From: Arenicellales bacterium
GTDB taxonomy: Bacteria > Pseudomonadota > Gammaproteobacteria > Arenicellales > JAJDZL01
Assembly: GCA_958295885.1 (NCBI GenBank)
Contig: OY282380.1
Coordinates: forward strand, 248,001 to 312,000
Length of the DNA: 64,000 bases
Direction: 5' to 3'
Each line of letters begins with the position of its first letter. The first letter of the stretch is position 1. Positions 29,289-39,216 of this stretch are shown one piece after another. A program made the translations under genes and the position numbers. The notes beneath the pieces were generated by a model. It was given only the letters and a program-made list of their open reading frames with translations. It made no database searches and was not told the DNA's origin.

Positions 29289-29690
29289 ATGAGTAAATTC
29301 GCATATGACACGTTAGGCACTTCAAGGGAGCTCGAAGCTGCCGGCATGGAGCGTCGTCAAGCCGAAGCGGTATCGATTGCGATCGCCCAGCGCGAGGGCA
29401 ATCTTGCGACCAAGTCCGACATCGGTAGAGTCGAGTCCGAGATCGATAGAGTCGAGTCTGCGATCAGTTCGCTGAGAACTGAAGTCAAGTCCGACATCGG
29501 TAGAGTCGAGTCTGCGATCAGTTCGCTGAGAATCGAAGTCAAATCCGATTTCAGTTCGTTGAGAACCGAAGTCAAGTCCGATTTCACTGAGATCAGGTTG
29601 GACATGAAGGCGCAGTTCAGATGGGTGATTTCCATGCAGGTCGTCGTAGTTTTGGCAGTCGTTGGGTTCGCTTTCGCGAACATCTCGTAA
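29289..29690 (+). CDS. DUF1640-like coiled-coil protein with C-terminal membrane anchor
   Basis: A 133-residue protein with a short N-terminal domain (FAYDTLGTSRELEAAGMERRQ), a long coiled coil made of near-identical units, and a C-terminal membrane helix (VISMQVVVVLAVVGFAFANI). This layout matches DUF1640/CCDC90-like bacterial proteins, whose role is not established. The coiled coil repeats KSDIGRVESAISSLRTEV; at DNA level 29412-29436 recurs at 29487-29511, a 75-base (25-codon) period, with shorter decayed copies after it. The repeats could expand or contract in frame. It is likely a tail-anchored inner-membrane protein and stands alone. Confidence 0.7.
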   Translation: MSKFAYDTLGTSRELEAAGMERRQAEAVSIAIAQREGNLATKSDIGRVESEIDRVESAISSLRTEVKSDIGRVESAISSLRIEVKSDFSSLRTEVKSDFTEIRLDMKAQFRWVISMQVVVVLAVVGFAFANIS

Positions 29691-30441
29691 GTTAATTCCA
29701 CCGAAAAAATGCAGCAGGCATCCAGCTCAAGCTGCACTTGACGTTCGGACCTGCTTTCGTGACCACGATGAAGGGCGCATGATTTGGGGAACGCAGTCGT
29801 TCAGACATGTCAAAAAGATTGGGTTGACAAGTCCCTGAGTGAAGTCGCGTCGTCTCAAACTTTGCTCAGCAGCTGCGAGTTTCTCGATGCTGCTGAGTCT
29901 AAGGGGACCGCGGCTCCAGCAAAATTGACTGGTAAGTCCGCCTCGTCGGCCTGGCTTGCGCCAGGTGGAGAAAAGAGTACTCGAGAGAGCTCATTGATTG
30001 GCCAACGAAAGGCGGCAGCTCACTTTATATTCCTGTTTTGTAGAATAGCACAGCCTCAGCTGCGCCTTGGACCTGTCGGCAGAATTCCAAGGTTTGAACT
30101 GGTCTGGTACCGACTTGTCGCCGTTGCCTTGAAACTGCTTGACCCTGCATGCGCTTGATCTCGCAGACGTTCACAGGAGTAATTTTGCCCATCTGCAGCC
30201 GAGTGTCAGGTGCAGATGTGGCGCTGCAGCCGAAAACCAATATGGCAGCGTTATCCGAAGCCATCATAAGATTCAGCACTGCCATCAACGGCTGTGAATC
30301 CGCAATTCCTGCACTGTCATTGCCCTTGAAGACTCATCAACCGCCCCAAAGTCATGATTTGCGAATAGGCAACAAATCGCTCTCTATCACATGCTTGGAC
30401 TCATTCCCCCAGTTTTTACCCATTTACACTTCTAACAAACT
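29691..30441. other. Intergenic region without recognised gene
   Basis: About 750 bases. Overlapping frames on both strands (29784-30158 plus, 30025-30288 minus) show no family features. Contains the second member (30196-30218) of the 23-base repeat pair found at 28766. Probably mobile-DNA remnants. Confidence 0.45.
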
Positions 30442-31701
30442 CTAGCTGGCAACCTGTACGGCTGCCTGTCTGCTACGAATCCACAGCGTAAATGCTACGA
30501 CAGTAAAAATCGGAATCGACGCTCCTCCAGCCAAAACGAACCAGCCCCAAAGATGGTGCAGAATCCCGGACATCAATGCAGTCAGTGTTACGATCGAAAA
30601 CACAAACAGATCGTTAAACCCCTGAACAATGGCTTTTTCGCTAGGTTCGTAAGTGGTGGTAAGCAACATCGTTCCACCTAGGAATGTGAAATTCCAGCCA
30701 ACTCCAAGCAAAACCAGAGTAGCAATAAAGGTGAAAAACGAAAGACCGAACACAAACGTAATCAACACACTTGTGAAAAGTGCAAATAATCCAGCAAGAA
30801 TAATGTTCAACTCACCAAATTTTCTGACAAGATGTCCGGTAAAGAAAGATGGAGCAAACATCGCGAAAATATGCCACTGAATTACTTGTGAGGTATGCAT
30901 GAAACTCATGCCGCTGGCTTCCATAGCCAGAGGCGTCGACGTCATCAGTAAATTCATTACTCCGTAACCGACCGTCGCAGCCACGACAGCCAGCAGAAAC
31001 TGGGGTTGCTTCGCAATTTCTCGAAGCGGTCGGCCTTTTTTCTTCTCAGCTTCCGCGTCAACCTCTGGCACTTTCAGAAAGGTAATTAAGATCAAAGCGA
31101 TGCCGTAAATGACAGCAATTGACCAATAGGAGCCGGCAAACAATGCACCCGGCACCGCATTTTTTGTGAAATTTGCCAAATTCGGGCCAATGAAAGCTGC
31201 AACGACACTTCCCGCCAATACGTACGAAATTGCGCGGCTTCGATAGGATATGTCTGCAACATCCGCTGCTGCAAATCGATAGAAGGCTGCGAATGCATTG
31301 CCAATTCCGATCATTGCAATGCCGAATCCAAACAGCAAAAAGCTTTGCTCTACGATCGCAAACCCCGAAACCGAGGCGCCAAAGATGTGAAAAAGCGAAC
31401 CGAGTTGGAAACCAGCGCGCCGCCCTACTTTTTTCATAAGTAGAGAAGCCGGCATCGCACCTCCCATGCCGAACAGAAACAGCATTGCCACTGGAACCGT
31501 AGCGTATATGGGTTCGGGCGCCAGAACAACACCAATCAGCGCCGCGGTTGCTATTAAAACTGAATTTGCAACAAACAGCGTTGCCTGGCAGCAGGACAAT
31601 ATTCCTACGTTCACACGCATGCGTTCGTAGGTTCGATCTGAATTGGTCACCAAATATTGTCCTTGCAGATTTGAGTCAAGAGATGGTGCGCCCACCATCA
31701 A
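30442..31701 (-). CDS. Major facilitator superfamily transporter
   Basis: Inner-membrane permease of 419 residues with about 12 hydrophobic helices in two six-helix halves. The loop between helices 2 and 3 has the MFS-type pattern GAMPASLLMKKVGRRAGFQLG, and the second half has a matching FTGHLVRKFGELN segment. The substrate is not evident. The first 27 residues are polar and overlap the end of the SDR gene by 26 bases; ATG 31620 (MRVNVGILS) is a plausible alternative start. It lies downstream of the SDR and icmF genes on the same strand, so it may be in their operon and carry an organic acid, but that is inference. Confidence 0.85.
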   Translation of the reverse strand: MMVGAPSLDSNLQGQYLVTNSDRTYERMRVNVGILSCCQATLFVANSVLIATAALIGVVLAPEPIYATVPVAMLFLFGMGGAMPASLLMKKVGRRAGFQLGSLFHIFGASVSGFAIVEQSFLLFGFGIAMIGIGNAFAAFYRFAAADVADISYRSRAISYVLAGSVVAAFIGPNLANFTKNAVPGALFAGSYWSIAVIYGIALILITFLKVPEVDAEAEKKKGRPLREIAKQPQFLLAVVAATVGYGVMNLLMTSTPLAMEASGMSFMHTSQVIQWHIFAMFAPSFFTGHLVRKFGELNIILAGLFALFTSVLITFVFGLSFFTFIATLVLLGVGWNFTFLGGTMLLTTTYEPSEKAIVQGFNDLFVFSIVTLTALMSGILHHLWGWFVLAGGASIPIFTVVAFTLWIRSRQAAVQVAS

Positions 31702-32431
31702 TATGTATCGACTGGCCTGTGATGAATGATCCTCCTTCTGACAGCAGCAGGATCACGGTGCCGAGAATATCCTTCGGTTCAAAAAAACGTTTCATTGGAA
31801 TGCGAGACAGCGCATACTGACGATTATCCCCGTCTTCCAAAAATGAATGAGTCAGCTGTGTATCGGATATCGCCGGACTGATCGCATTTACCGTAATGGA
31901 ATATTCGGCCCACTCGACAGACAATACCCGCGTCAATTGCGACAGCCCTGCTTTGCTGGACGCATACGCTGCATATCCTGGATTCGCGATTGAGTCTGAA
32001 ACCGAAGCAATATTGATAATTCGTCCAGAGCGCCTGGGAATCATGTGTTTTGCGGCATTGCGTGAGAGAAAAAAAGCAGCATTCAAGTTAACGTTGAGCG
32101 TGCCTGTAAAAATTTTATCCGGCATCTCTACAGAGGGGAATATTTCAAACACGCCAACGCAATTCACCATTGCGTCAATACGACCCCAACGCTCCATCAC
32201 ATCACTCATTGCGGCGCTGCAGCTGGAGTCATCCGCAGCATCGAATACCAAATGATGAGTCTTTGTCGGCGATAAACGATCAAAAACTCTGTTGAGACTT
32301 TCTTCATCTTTATCGAACAATGAAACAAAACAGCCGCGGTCAGCGAGTTCTATCGCAATTTCCGAACCAAATGCACCTGCCGCGCCCGCGATGACTACGA
32401 CTTTTTTCTGTAAATCAAAAAGAGAATGCAA
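31676..32431 (-). CDS. Short-chain dehydrogenase/reductase (classical SDR)
   Basis: A 251-residue NAD-type oxidoreductase. The glycine-rich cofactor loop is AGAAGAFGSEIA (15-26). Asp40 at the end of the second beta strand points to NAD(H) rather than NADP(H). The catalytic set Ser143, Tyr156 and Lys160 (YAAYASSK) is complete, and Asn115 in NVNLNAAF fits the Asn of the tetrad. The C-terminal FITGQSIHIDGGRT is typical of 3-oxoacyl-ACP-reductase-like SDRs. The substrate is unknown. It lies 86 bases downstream of icmF and overlaps the MFS gene. Confidence 0.88.
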   Translation of the reverse strand: MHSLFDLQKKVVVIAGAAGAFGSEIAIELADRGCFVSLFDKDEESLNRVFDRLSPTKTHHLVFDAADDSSCSAAMSDVMERWGRIDAMVNCVGVFEIFPSVEMPDKIFTGTLNVNLNAAFFLSRNAAKHMIPRRSGRIINIASVSDSIANPGYAAYASSKAGLSQLTRVLSVEWAEYSITVNAISPAISDTQLTHSFLEDGDNRQYALSRIPMKRFFEPKDILGTVILLLSEGGSFITGQSIHIDGGRTIS

Positions 32432-32517
32432 GACTAATGCGTCTTAATAGCGGGTAGAAAAAAATGAATGGAAAAAAAGATAAATTTCCCTTAAATGGAT
32501 GCGGTCACTGCCGATTT

Positions 32518-35500
32518 TCACATGTTGCGGCGGTACTTGCCACCAACTTCAAACAAAGCTGAAGTGATCTGACCGACGGAACAGTAGCGAACCGCAGTCA
32601 TCAGTTCTTCAAATACATTGCGATTTTCAATGACGCAAGTCTTCAATCGATCAAGTGCCCGCTTCGCCTGATGCTCGTGACGTTCATGAAAATCACGCAG
32701 TCGGTCCAATTGCGACTGCTTCTCTTCGTCAGTAGATCGTGCCAGTTCAATGGACGGCTGTTCCTTGGCCTCAGGGTTCAGGAACATGTTTACACCGATG
32801 ATCGGCAAGGTTCCTTCGTGTTTTAGTTTTTCGTAGTAAAGCGACTGATCCTGAATGCAGGCGCGCTGGTAACCTGTTTCCATTGCTCCCAAGACTCCGC
32901 CCCGTTTAGAAATCGCTTCAAATTCACATAGCACTGCTTCTTCAACCAAGTCAGTTAATTCTTCCAGAACAAAACTGCCTTGATTGGGATTGCTGCTGGC
33001 GGAAAGGCCCCATTCTTTGTTGATAATCAGCTGAATTGCCATCGCTCTTCGTACTGACTCTTCAGTTGGCGTGGTAATCGCTTCGTCATATGCGTTGGTG
33101 TGCAAGCTATTGCAGTTGTCGTAGATCGCAATCAATGCCTGCAGAGTCGTTCGAATATCATTGAAATTGATTTCCTGAGCATGAAGTGAACGTCCCGAAG
33201 TTTGGATATGGTATTTCAACCGCTGACTTCTCGCATTTGCACCATATTTTTCCCGAAGAGCAACTGCCCAAATTCTGCGAGCAACTCGCCCCATTACGGT
33301 GTATTCAGCATCCAGTCCATTCGAAAAAAAGAAAGATAGATTTGGTGCAAAGTCATCAATATGCATGCCTCTGGCCAGATACATTTCCACGTAGGTGAAA
33401 GCATTCGACAGCGTAAACGCGAGCTGACTGATGGGATTGGCACCGGCTTCGGCGATGTGATAACCCGATATCGATACGGAGTAAAATTTCCTGACCTGAT
33501 TCTGAATGAAGTATTCCTGAATATCTCCCATCATCTTGAGACTGAATTCTGTCGAAAAAATACAGGTGTTCTGTCCCTGATCTTCTTTCAGAATGTCGGC
33601 CTGAACCGTACCTCGAACATTGTTCAGCGCATACTTCTTGATGTCATCTGCTTCATTGCGATCCGGCTCTCGGCCTTGTGCTTCTTCGAATTCAGCGAGC
33701 TGCTGATCAATCGCAGTGTTCAGCAACATCGCCAAATAAGTTGGAGCGGGACCATTGATCGTCATCGACACAGATGTGTTTCGACTACACAGATCAAAGC
33801 CGCTGTACAGAACTTTCATATCGTTCAAAGTAGCAATGGATACTCCCGAATTTCCTACTTTTCCATAGATGTCCGGACGCTCATCGGGATTGAACCCGTA
33901 CAGCGAAACAGAGTCAAATGCAGTCGATAAACGTTTTGCGGGGGACTCCTTCGAAAGTAATTTGAAGCGTCGGTTGGTTTTTGCAGGCCCGCCCTCTCCA
34001 GCGAACATTCTCGTAGGATCTTCATCCTCTCTCTTGAACGCAAATACACCGCCCGTGTACGGAAAGGAACCAGGCAGGTTTTCCAACATCAGCCAAGTTA
34101 AGAGATCGCCGTGATCGTGCAGACGCGGCAGCGAAATCTTAGGGACGTACGTGCCAGAAATAGACCTCGTATAAAGTGAACTTGAACTTCGGTTGAGAGG
34201 ATTTTTGTCTGAACCGCGCAATGAATCTACTTTGCCCGGCCACTGCCTCAGCAGATCTCGAGCCTCCATAGTGAGATTCGCTTTCCGATTCTCAACAGCT
34301 TGATCAAGTAAAGACAGATCCTCACCGCCTGACTGCCGCAGCATCGCAGCCGATGCTCGAAGCTGCTGAATTTCACGAGCAAGCACAGACTGCTGCTCCA
34401 CAAACTGCCGATAGTTTCGAGCCACCGCCGCAATTTCACCGAGATATCCGATACGTGAAGGCGGTATCGCAGTAGTGCAGTTGGTCGAAACCTTGGTTTC
34501 AAGAGGCTCGGGATACCAATTCTTATTGATCGGCAGATCTAGCGCTTCAACAATTGCGTGAAACAGCGCCGTCACTCCGTCATCGTTGAAACGCGAAGAA
34601 ATCGTGCCGTATACCGGCATTTCGCCAGGGTCCTGATGAAAAGCTTGCTTATTTCGCTGAACCTGTTTACAGACGTCCCGGTAGGCATCTTCCGCGCCTT
34701 TCGCATCATACTTGTTGACTGCGACAAAATCAGCGTAGTCTAGCATATCGATTTTTTCCAGCTGACTTGCAGAACCGTATTCAGGTGTCATCACATAGAC
34801 CGTATTATCAACGTAATCAACGACATCGGTATCACCCTGCCCGATTCCCGGGGTTTCCACAATGATCAGATTGAAGTCCCAGGCTTTACATGCGTCAATT
34901 ACGGTGTCAAGATATTCAGGTATGCCGCCCCTTTCTCGGGTAGCCAGCGAACGCATGTAGAGATTGGTGGCATCGGTGCTGTTCATCCGAATTCGGTCAC
35001 CGAGAAGAGCGCCTCCGGTCTTGCGCCGAGAGGGATCAATTGCCACAATTGCGATTTTAAGACTTGGATCGCAGTACAGTTGAATTCGGTGCATGAGCTC
35101 GTCTGTCAGAGACGATTTGCCGGAACCACCGGTGCCGGTGATCCCGAGTACCGGAATATTTCGTCCATTGCGTAAATTTTTCTTTATAAAACTTTCAACC
35201 TTTGCCGAGCCCGCTTCAATTTCACTTATGAATTGTGCAAGGTCGCGTTCTTCATTTGTCTGAAATTTTTCGACCGGAACCTTTTTCATTGTTTGTCCAG
35301 GGAACGAACAGCGTTCGATCATGTCGTTCACCATACCTTGGAGACCTACTTTCTGACCTTCGGCAGGAGAATATATGCGTGATACTCCGTATCCGTGGAG
35401 TTCTTCAATTTCTTCAGGTACGATGACTCCGCCGCCACCGCCAAACACTTGGATGTCACTTCGACCTCGATTTTCGAGCATGTCAATGATGTACTTGAAG

Positions 35501-35826
35501 TATTCGAGATGTCCGCCTTGATATGAACTGACGGCAATTGCATCCGCATCTTCCTGAACTGCTACGAAAACGACTTCGCGCACGGAGCGATTGTGCCCTA
35601 GATGAATGACTTCGGCGCCCGAGGCCTGTAAAATACGTCGAATTACGTTGATTGATGCATCGTGTCCGTCAAACAGGCTCGTTGCCGTTACGAATCGCAG
35701 TCGACGCTGCAGTCTAGGTTGCTGTTGTACTATGCTGAGTTCCGCAGCGATTGCCATGAGAATTCGAAGAGCTCGTAAATATTGGATTGTTGTGTGTATT
35801 GTTTCTGATTTAAATTCCTGATCCAT
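32518..35826 (-). CDS. icmF: Fused isobutyryl-CoA mutase IcmF (B12-dependent)
   Basis: Adenosylcobalamin enzyme that interconverts isobutyryl-CoA and n-butyryl-CoA; related IcmF proteins also convert isovaleryl-CoA and pivalyl-CoA. The 1102 residues contain, in order, a B12-binding domain (LFDGHDASINV with Asp53 and His55, SSYQGGH, GGGGGVI), a G-protein chaperone domain (GITGTGGSGKSSL P-loop, AIDPSRRKTGGALLGDRIRM) and the large mutase barrel (LPGSFPYTGGVFAFKR, MFAGEGGPAKTNRRF). Phe in GGVFAF, where methylmalonyl-CoA mutase has Tyr-x-Thr/Arg contacts, favours a branched acyl-CoA over methylmalonyl-CoA. Length is that of IcmF (about 1090). It is divergent from the leucine cluster. Confidence 0.93.
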   Translation of the reverse strand: MDQEFKSETIHTTIQYLRALRILMAIAAELSIVQQQPRLQRRLRFVTATSLFDGHDASINVIRRILQASGAEVIHLGHNRSVREVVFVAVQEDADAIAVSSYQGGHLEYFKYIIDMLENRGRSDIQVFGGGGGVIVPEEIEELHGYGVSRIYSPAEGQKVGLQGMVNDMIERCSFPGQTMKKVPVEKFQTNEERDLAQFISEIEAGSAKVESFIKKNLRNGRNIPVLGITGTGGSGKSSLTDELMHRIQLYCDPSLKIAIVAIDPSRRKTGGALLGDRIRMNSTDATNLYMRSLATRERGGIPEYLDTVIDACKAWDFNLIIVETPGIGQGDTDVVDYVDNTVYVMTPEYGSASQLEKIDMLDYADFVAVNKYDAKGAEDAYRDVCKQVQRNKQAFHQDPGEMPVYGTISSRFNDDGVTALFHAIVEALDLPINKNWYPEPLETKVSTNCTTAIPPSRIGYLGEIAAVARNYRQFVEQQSVLAREIQQLRASAAMLRQSGGEDLSLLDQAVENRKANLTMEARDLLRQWPGKVDSLRGSDKNPLNRSSSSLYTRSISGTYVPKISLPRLHDHGDLLTWLMLENLPGSFPYTGGVFAFKREDEDPTRMFAGEGGPAKTNRRFKLLSKESPAKRLSTAFDSVSLYGFNPDERPDIYGKVGNSGVSIATLNDMKVLYSGFDLCSRNTSVSMTINGPAPTYLAMLLNTAIDQQLAEFEEAQGREPDRNEADDIKKYALNNVRGTVQADILKEDQGQNTCIFSTEFSLKMMGDIQEYFIQNQVRKFYSVSISGYHIAEAGANPISQLAFTLSNAFTYVEMYLARGMHIDDFAPNLSFFFSNGLDAEYTVMGRVARRIWAVALREKYGANARSQRLKYHIQTSGRSLHAQEINFNDIRTTLQALIAIYDNCNSLHTNAYDEAITTPTEESVRRAMAIQLIINKEWGLSASSNPNQGSFVLEELTDLVEEAVLCEFEAISKRGGVLGAMETGYQRACIQDQSLYYEKLKHEGTLPIIGVNMFLNPEAKEQPSIELARSTDEEKQSQLDRLRDFHERHEHQAKRALDRLKTCVIENRNVFEELMTAVRYCSVGQITSALFEVGGKYRRNM

Positions 35827-36276
35827 TCAAATCGCAAAAAGTTAACGCGGGCATCATCTCGCGAAGTTCGAAGAATCGACTAAAAATTTAGGATTGACGG
35901 TAAATTGCATCAATCTCGAACATAACCAATTTTATCAAATACGGGCAATCATGTAAGTTAACATCGCGTTTCTGACGATAGATGGTTATTTTCACTGGTA
36001 CGACCATCCCAAAATATCGTGGACTCAAGTCAGATCATTTCCATGCAGATAAATATTGAACTGTGATGTCAGAAACAGCGTTCGGATGCCGAACCAATAG
36101 TGACAATTCGTTAAATGCCAGTGCCGAAACCGATATGAAGCATGATTCCTTGGATTGAACGGCCTTACCAGAACCAATCGCAGCCGTCAAGCCATCCGGC
36201 ACACGGCGCAATCCACTTCAACTGGGATTATGGTGCACTGCAACATTAATTCATTATAATGACGCCAGACTTAAGA
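35827..36276. other. Divergent control region between icmF and the leucine cluster
   Basis: No gene recognised. It holds the promoter candidates for both directions, listed separately. No regulator gene (LiuR or TetR type) and no clear operator dyad were seen by eye. Confidence 0.5.
35885..35913 (-). promoter_or_regulatory. Candidate sigma-70 promoter for icmF
   Basis: On the minus strand TTGATG (35908-35913), a 17-base spacer and TAAATT (35885-35890). It gives a leader of about 55 bases before the icmF ATG at 35826. Consensus match is moderate (4/6 and 4/6). Confidence 0.35.
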
Positions 36277-36305
36277 TTGAACATGGCGAAATTCTAGTTT
36301 ATATT
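36277..36305 (+). promoter_or_regulatory. Sigma-70-like promoter of the leucine/isovalerate cluster
   Basis: TTGAAC (36277-36282), a 17-base spacer, TATATT (36300-36305): a good match on both boxes with ideal spacing. Transcription would begin near 36312. This puts the upstream TTG at 36311 outside the message and supports ATG 36335 as the first start. Confidence 0.55.
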
Positions 36306-36334
36306 TTTCATTGCTTAACTCGATTTCCAAGTAC

Positions 36335-36790
36335 ATGCCATACGCTTTCAAACCAAAATTCCCGCCTTTGAATTTGAATTTCGAGCGTGACGCTAAAAAA
36401 AGTTTCGAAATGCAAGGAATCATGCATTTGATTGGTGCAGAATTGCGTGCCATCGAACCAGGGCGCTGCATCATTGAACTGCCCTATCGCGAAGACTTGA
36501 CTCAGCAAGATGGATTTTTTCACGCGGGCGCCACCAGTACAATTGCCGATTCAGCAGGTGGCTATGCAGCAATGTCATTGATGCCGTCCGGGAGTCGGGT
36601 TTTGACGGTAGAGTTTAAAATCAATCTCACTGAACCAGCTGCAGGCTCGCTTCTGATCGCCGAAGGAACGGTGATCAAACCGGGGCGAACTTTGACGGTC
36701 GCCGACATTGCCGTAACCGTTCAAAAAGCAGACGAAACCAAATTGTGTGCTGTCGTTCAGCAAACGACAATCTGCGTTCGAACCGAATAA
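36335..36790 (+). CDS. PaaI-type hotdog-fold thioesterase
   Basis: Small acyl-CoA thioesterase of about 151 residues. The hotdog core shows QQDGFFHAGATSTIADSAGG, the central helix with the catalytic Asp/Glu-region residues of PaaI-like enzymes, and a following beta sheet (VLTVEFKINLTEPA). I start at ATG 36335 because the promoter at 36277-36305 places the transcript start after the longer TTG start (36311). As first gene of the leucine cluster, 9 bases before liuA, it may free CoA from accumulated branched or aromatic acyl-CoAs; substrate not shown. Confidence 0.82.
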   Translation: MPYAFKPKFPPLNLNFERDAKKSFEMQGIMHLIGAELRAIEPGRCIIELPYREDLTQQDGFFHAGATSTIADSAGGYAAMSLMPSGSRVLTVEFKINLTEPAAGSLLIAEGTVIKPGRTLTVADIAVTVQKADETKLCAVVQQTTICVRTE

Positions 36791-36799
36791 AATTAAATT

Positions 36800-37969
36800 A
36801 TGGCCAGCAATTATTCGACTCTTAACTTTAACCTCGGCGAAACGGTAGACCTGCTGCGTGAAAGCGTTCGAGATTTTGCGCAATCGGAAATCGCACCCAT
36901 TGCTGCGGAAATTGACAGCTCCAACGAATTTCCTCCTGAGCTGTGGAAAAAATTGGGAGACATGGGTTTACTTGGAATCACTGTGGATGAAGAGCTAGGT
37001 GGTGCTGGCATGGGTTATCTTGAACATGTCGTTGCCATGGAAGAAATCAGTCGTGCATCTGCTTCAGTCGGACTTTCCTACGGCGCACATTCAAATCTAG
37101 CGGTCAACCAGATTCGCCGAAATGGAACGATAGAACAAAAGAGACGGTATTTGCCCAAGTTGATTAGTGGCGAACATGTCGGAGCTCTTGCGATGAGTGA
37201 AGCAGGTGCTGGTTCCGATGTGGTCAGCATGAAGTTGCGAGCGGACTTGGATGGAGAGGAGTACGTTCTGAACGGGAACAAAATGTGGATCACAAATGGT
37301 CCGGATGCAGATGTTTTGGTCGTCTACGCAAAGACTGACAAAAAGGCACAATCACGCGGCATCACAGCATTTGTCATCGAGCGCGAATTTGAAGGATTTT
37401 CAACTGGAAAAAAATTAGATAAGCTAGGTATGCGCGGCTCCAACACCGGTGAATTGATATTTCAAAATTGTCGAGTGCCAGCTGCTAACATTTTGGGACA
37501 GGTCAACACGGGCATTGAAGTGCTGATGAGCGGCCTCGATTATGAGAGAGTCGTATTGTCAGCCGGTCCGATTGGAATCATGCAGGCTTGCATGGATTCG
37601 GTTGTTCCCTACAGCCACGAACGGAAGCAGTTCGGTAAATCGATTGGAGAATTTCAGTTGATTCAAGGCAAAATAGCAGACATGTACGCAGCTCTGAATG
37701 CCTCTCGTGCGTATGTTTATGCAGTTGCAGGCGCATGTGACCGAGGCGAGACCACGCGAAAAGACGCAGCGGCGGTGATTCTGTATACAGCAGAACGTGC
37801 AACCTGGTCCGCTCTCCAAGCCATCCAAATCTTAGGTGGGATGGGTTATGTGAATGAAACTCCCACAGGTCGTTTGCTACGAGATGCAAAACTCTACGAA
37901 ATTGGGGCAGGCACCAGCGAAATTCGCAGAATGTTGATCGGCCGCGAGCTGTTCCAAGAAACATACTGA
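36800..37969 (+). CDS. liuA: Isovaleryl-CoA dehydrogenase
   Basis: FAD acyl-CoA dehydrogenase that oxidises isovaleryl-CoA to 3-methylcrotonyl-CoA in leucine breakdown, passing electrons to ETF. The 389-residue protein contains [13 protein letters not shown] and [17 protein letters not shown] (flavin and substrate sites) and Glu249 in [14 protein letters not shown]. This is the position of the catalytic glutamate in isovaleryl-CoA dehydrogenases (Glu254 in the human enzyme), whereas most acyl-CoA dehydrogenases place it near residue 376. Context fits: it is followed by both methylcrotonyl-CoA carboxylase subunits and HMG-CoA lyase. Confidence 0.95.
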   Translation: MASNYSTLNFNLGETVDLLRESVRDFAQSEIAPIAAEIDSSNEFPPELWKKLGDMGLLGITVDEELGGAGMGYLEHVVAMEEISRASASVGLSYGAHSNLAVNQIRRNGTIEQKRRYLPKLISGEHVGALAMSEAGAGSDVVSMKLRADLDGEEYVLNGNKMWITNGPDADVLVVYAKTDKKAQSRGITAFVIEREFEGFSTGKKLDKLGMRGSNTGELIFQNCRVPAANILGQVNTGIEVLMSGLDYERVVLSAGPIGIMQACMDSVVPYSHERKQFGKSIGEFQLIQGKIADMYAALNASRAYVYAVAGACDRGETTRKDAAAVILYTAERATWSALQAIQILGGMGYVNETPTGRLLRDAKLYEIGAGTSEIRRMLIGRELFQETY

Positions 37970-38002
37970 ACTTTCAACAGAACAAAATCGGAAATAGTAC
38001 CC

Positions 38003-39187
38003 ATGCAAAATTCTTCTGTCGTTGTAACGGGCATAGCGCGAACGCCAATCGGTGGATTCCAAGGTCGACTAGCTAGCGTTAAGGCGCCTGAACTCGGGGC
38101 GGCTTCAATTCGAGCCGCATTGGAAGACTCCTACATCAAGGGGGAAGACGTTCAGGAAGTGCTCATGGGATGTGTGCTTCCGGCCGGAATGGGACAGGCT
38201 CCGGCGCGCCAGGCAGCCCTGTCTGCCGGAATTCCAAAATCGGTAGGATGCACAACAGTCAACAAAATGTGCGGCTCAGGAATGAAGACCGTCATGCTTG
38301 GCTTTGACTCCATTGTAGCCGGCACTAATTCCGTTGTAGCGGCAGGTGGAATGGAGAGCATGAGCAATGCACCTTATCTGCTGCCAAAAGCCAGGGGTGG
38401 ATATCGTATGGGACATAATCAGGTGATGGATCACATGTTTACAGATGGCTTGGAAGATGCCTATGAAAAAGGCACACTGATGGGTTCGTTTGCAGAAAAC
38501 TGTGCGGAAGCTTATCAGTTTACAAGAGAAGCACAGGACGAGTTTGCGATCGAATCCCTTACCCGTGCCCAACGGGCAACCGAGAATGGTGCATTCTCTA
38601 GAGAAGTCTCTCCTGTATCGGTAACAACCAGAAAAAACAGCTTCGATGTTGCAACTGATGAACAGCCAGAAACGACCAATTCAGAAAAAATTCCTTTTCT
38701 AAGACCTGCATTTCGCAAAAATGGCAGCGTAACTGCAGCAAATAGCAGTTCAATTTCGGATGGTGCGGCAACCGTCGTACTCATGTCAGAGGAAGAAACA
38801 AAACGGCGAGGCATAACAGCGAAAGCAATATTAGTGGGTCACACCACTTACGCAGCTGAGCCAAACCTGTTTCCAACAGCTCCCATCGGCGCGATCGAAC
38901 TGCTGCTCGAAAAACTCACTTGGAGTGTCAACGACGTAGATATTTTTGAAATCAACGAAGCCTTTGCAGTAGTCGCGATGGCCGCGATGCACAGTCTTGG
39001 TTTATCTCATGATCGGGTCAACGTACATGGGGGAGCATGTGCTCTTGGACACCCTGTCGGTGCGTCCGGTGCCCGAATTTTAGTCACATTGATTGCTGCA
39101 ATGGAAAAATATGACCTAAAGCGCGGTGTTGCTTCACTGTGTATCGGTGGTGGTGAAGCGACCGCGCTGGGTGTTGTGCGAATTTAA
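38003..39187 (+). CDS. Acetyl-CoA acetyltransferase (thiolase)
   Basis: Cleaves acetoacetyl-CoA with CoA, or condenses two acetyl-CoA. The 394-residue protein has the acyl-accepting Cys90 (NKMCGSGMK), His350 in GHPVGASGAR and Cys380 in CIGGGEA, all three catalytic residues of degradative/biosynthetic thiolases. In this cluster it most likely handles acetoacetyl-CoA derived from HMG-CoA lyase's acetoacetate. It is 33 bases after liuA, same strand. Confidence 0.93.
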   Translation: MQNSSVVVTGIARTPIGGFQGRLASVKAPELGAASIRAALEDSYIKGEDVQEVLMGCVLPAGMGQAPARQAALSAGIPKSVGCTTVNKMCGSGMKTVMLGFDSIVAGTNSVVAAGGMESMSNAPYLLPKARGGYRMGHNQVMDHMFTDGLEDAYEKGTLMGSFAENCAEAYQFTREAQDEFAIESLTRAQRATENGAFSREVSPVSVTTRKNSFDVATDEQPETTNSEKIPFLRPAFRKNGSVTAANSSSISDGAATVVLMSEEETKRRGITAKAILVGHTTYAAEPNLFPTAPIGAIELLLEKLTWSVNDVDIFEINEAFAVVAMAAMHSLGLSHDRVNVHGGACALGHPVGASGARILVTLIAAMEKYDLKRGVASLCIGGGEATALGVVRI

Positions 39188-39216
39188 CTCCGTCAATTCA
39201 GTCAATCAGATACTCC

